This document shows, piece by piece, positions 54,622-55,067 of a stretch of DNA of 55,067 bases. Location of the stretch: assembly GCA_002633315.1 (NCBI GenBank), contig NWBN01000017.1:1-55067 (forward strand), read 5' to 3'. Both the position numbers and the translations under genes were made by a program. Position 1 is the stretch's first letter, and every line of letters begins with the position of its first letter. The notes beneath the pieces are model-generated. The model worked only from the letters and a program-made list of their open reading frames with translations, was not told the DNA's origin and searched no databases. The DNA is from Bacteroidales bacterium Phil6. GTDB taxonomy: Bacteria; Bacteroidota; Bacteroidia; Bacteroidales; F082.

Positions 54622-54708
54622 ATGAAACGTATATTGAAATACATCGATAAAGTCTCCGCAAAAAGAGTTGCCGTTTGCGAAGACTATCAACGACTATCGG
54701 AAAAATAA
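54622..54708 (+). CDS. Second short ORF of leader copy B
   Basis: 28 residues, basic at the start (MKRILKYIDKVSAKRVAV), beginning 11 nt after the previous stop. Related sequence at 1820-1910 is frameshifted. It may be a peptide, a translated leader that governs the downstream gene, or structured RNA. Confidence 0.35.
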   Translation: MKRILKYIDKVSAKRVAVCEDYQRLSEK

Positions 54709-54809
54709 TTTGAAACGACTCTTTGTCACGAAAATAATGACAGTTTATGCCATGAAGAAAAGTAAATAAAAGACTATAATCTGATTAAAGAAATCTAAAA
54801 ATCAATGTT

Positions 54810-55067
54810 ATGAAAAAATTTTATACAACTAAGAAAGTGATAATGCTATTGATAATGGCAATGACAGCAACTTCGGTTTTGCAGGCACAGACATTTAAAG
54901 TAAAAAAGATTGTCAGTGAAGAAAAAGATGAAAAGAAAGAAGTTTATGAAAATGTAAATCTGCGGAGAGACAGGAATCCCGTCACGGATTTGGAGTTGGA
55001 GAGGAAGGAGAACAATGCTGTATTGTTGACATGGAACTATCCCGAGGGATTTATTCCCAAGGAGAGG
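54810..55067 (+). CDS. Secreted protein, N-terminal part only (window edge)
   Basis: 86 codons from ATG 54810 to the window edge. Signal peptide (MKKFYTTKKVIMLLIMAMTATSVLQAQ), a charged Lys/Glu-rich stretch, then 'NNAVLLTWNYPEGF', which looks like the start of an Fn3/cleaved-adhesin-type beta domain of large type IX secreted proteins. An overlapping ATGTTATGA precedes the start, as at 54468. It occupies the same place relative to the leader as the BspA-like gene does in copy A. Its real identity lies beyond the window. Confidence 0.7.
   Translation, partial: MKKFYTTKKVIMLLIMAMTATSVLQAQTFKVKKIVSEEKDEKKEVYENVNLRRDRNPVTDLELERKENNAVLLTWNYPEGFIPKER

Overview
The window is a 55 kb stretch of an AT-rich Bacteroidota chromosome, most likely from an anaerobic, amino-acid-fermenting member of the Bacteroidales. 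Evidence for this: a TonB-dependent receptor paired with a DUF4249-type lipoprotein; a BspA-like leucine-rich-repeat protein ending in a type IX secretion (Por) sorting domain; many genes with the Bacteroidota -7 box TAnnTTTG and few Shine-Dalgarno sequences; and a lysine-to-butyrate fermentation operon resembling that of Porphyromonas and Fusobacterium. I cannot name the species.

Left edge (1-3859, minus strand): a membrane-anchored TPR regulator, a conserved ~540-bp leader, then a secreted BspA-like protein cut by the window edge. At the right edge (54079-55067, plus strand) the same arrangement recurs in inverted orientation: a truncated regulator, a homologous leader with two short ORFs, then the start of another secreted protein. 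This paired cassette is the least explained structure in the window.

Middle-left (3939-19562): Na+/solute symporter divergent from a PatB/MalY C-S lyase; tRNA-Tyr; DUF4249 lipoprotein with TonB receptor; YciO/Sua5 protein; tRNA-Lys; small outer-membrane-like protein; guanine deaminase; MTA/SAH deaminase divergent from an S-adenosylhomocysteinase-like protein; tricorn-like S41 protease. The protease is last in an apparent operon tamB - addA-like helicase/nuclease - protease (27180 to 16320). Divergent from that operon are tsaD and dgt.

Middle (29646-36916): a secreted PNGase F-type N-glycanase, an S9 (DPP5-like) peptidase, a GluR0-like glutamate-receptor channel, a CpsB-type PHP phosphatase and a GT4 glycosyltransferase.

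Lysine operon (45675 to 37351, minus): CoA-transferase alpha subunit, kal, kce, kdd, kamA, kamB, kamC, kamD. It closes with a strong terminator and contains neither kamE nor the CoA-transferase beta subunit. The encoded enzymes would isomerise L-lysine to beta-lysine, then to 3,5-diaminohexanoate, deaminate it oxidatively, cleave it with acetyl-CoA and release ammonia to give crotonyl-CoA; the remaining steps must be encoded elsewhere.

Right part (46514-55067): a small membrane protein with a near-ideal Bacteroidota promoter, an ECF sigma factor followed by a 66-residue protein, uvrA, a Prx6-type peroxiredoxin, and a PEGA-repeat protein. The GC-rich 3' end of the PEGA gene looks like a target of a diversity-generating retroelement. 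Short imperfect palindromes (GTAGAGAC...GTCTCTAC type) occur at four intergenic sites.
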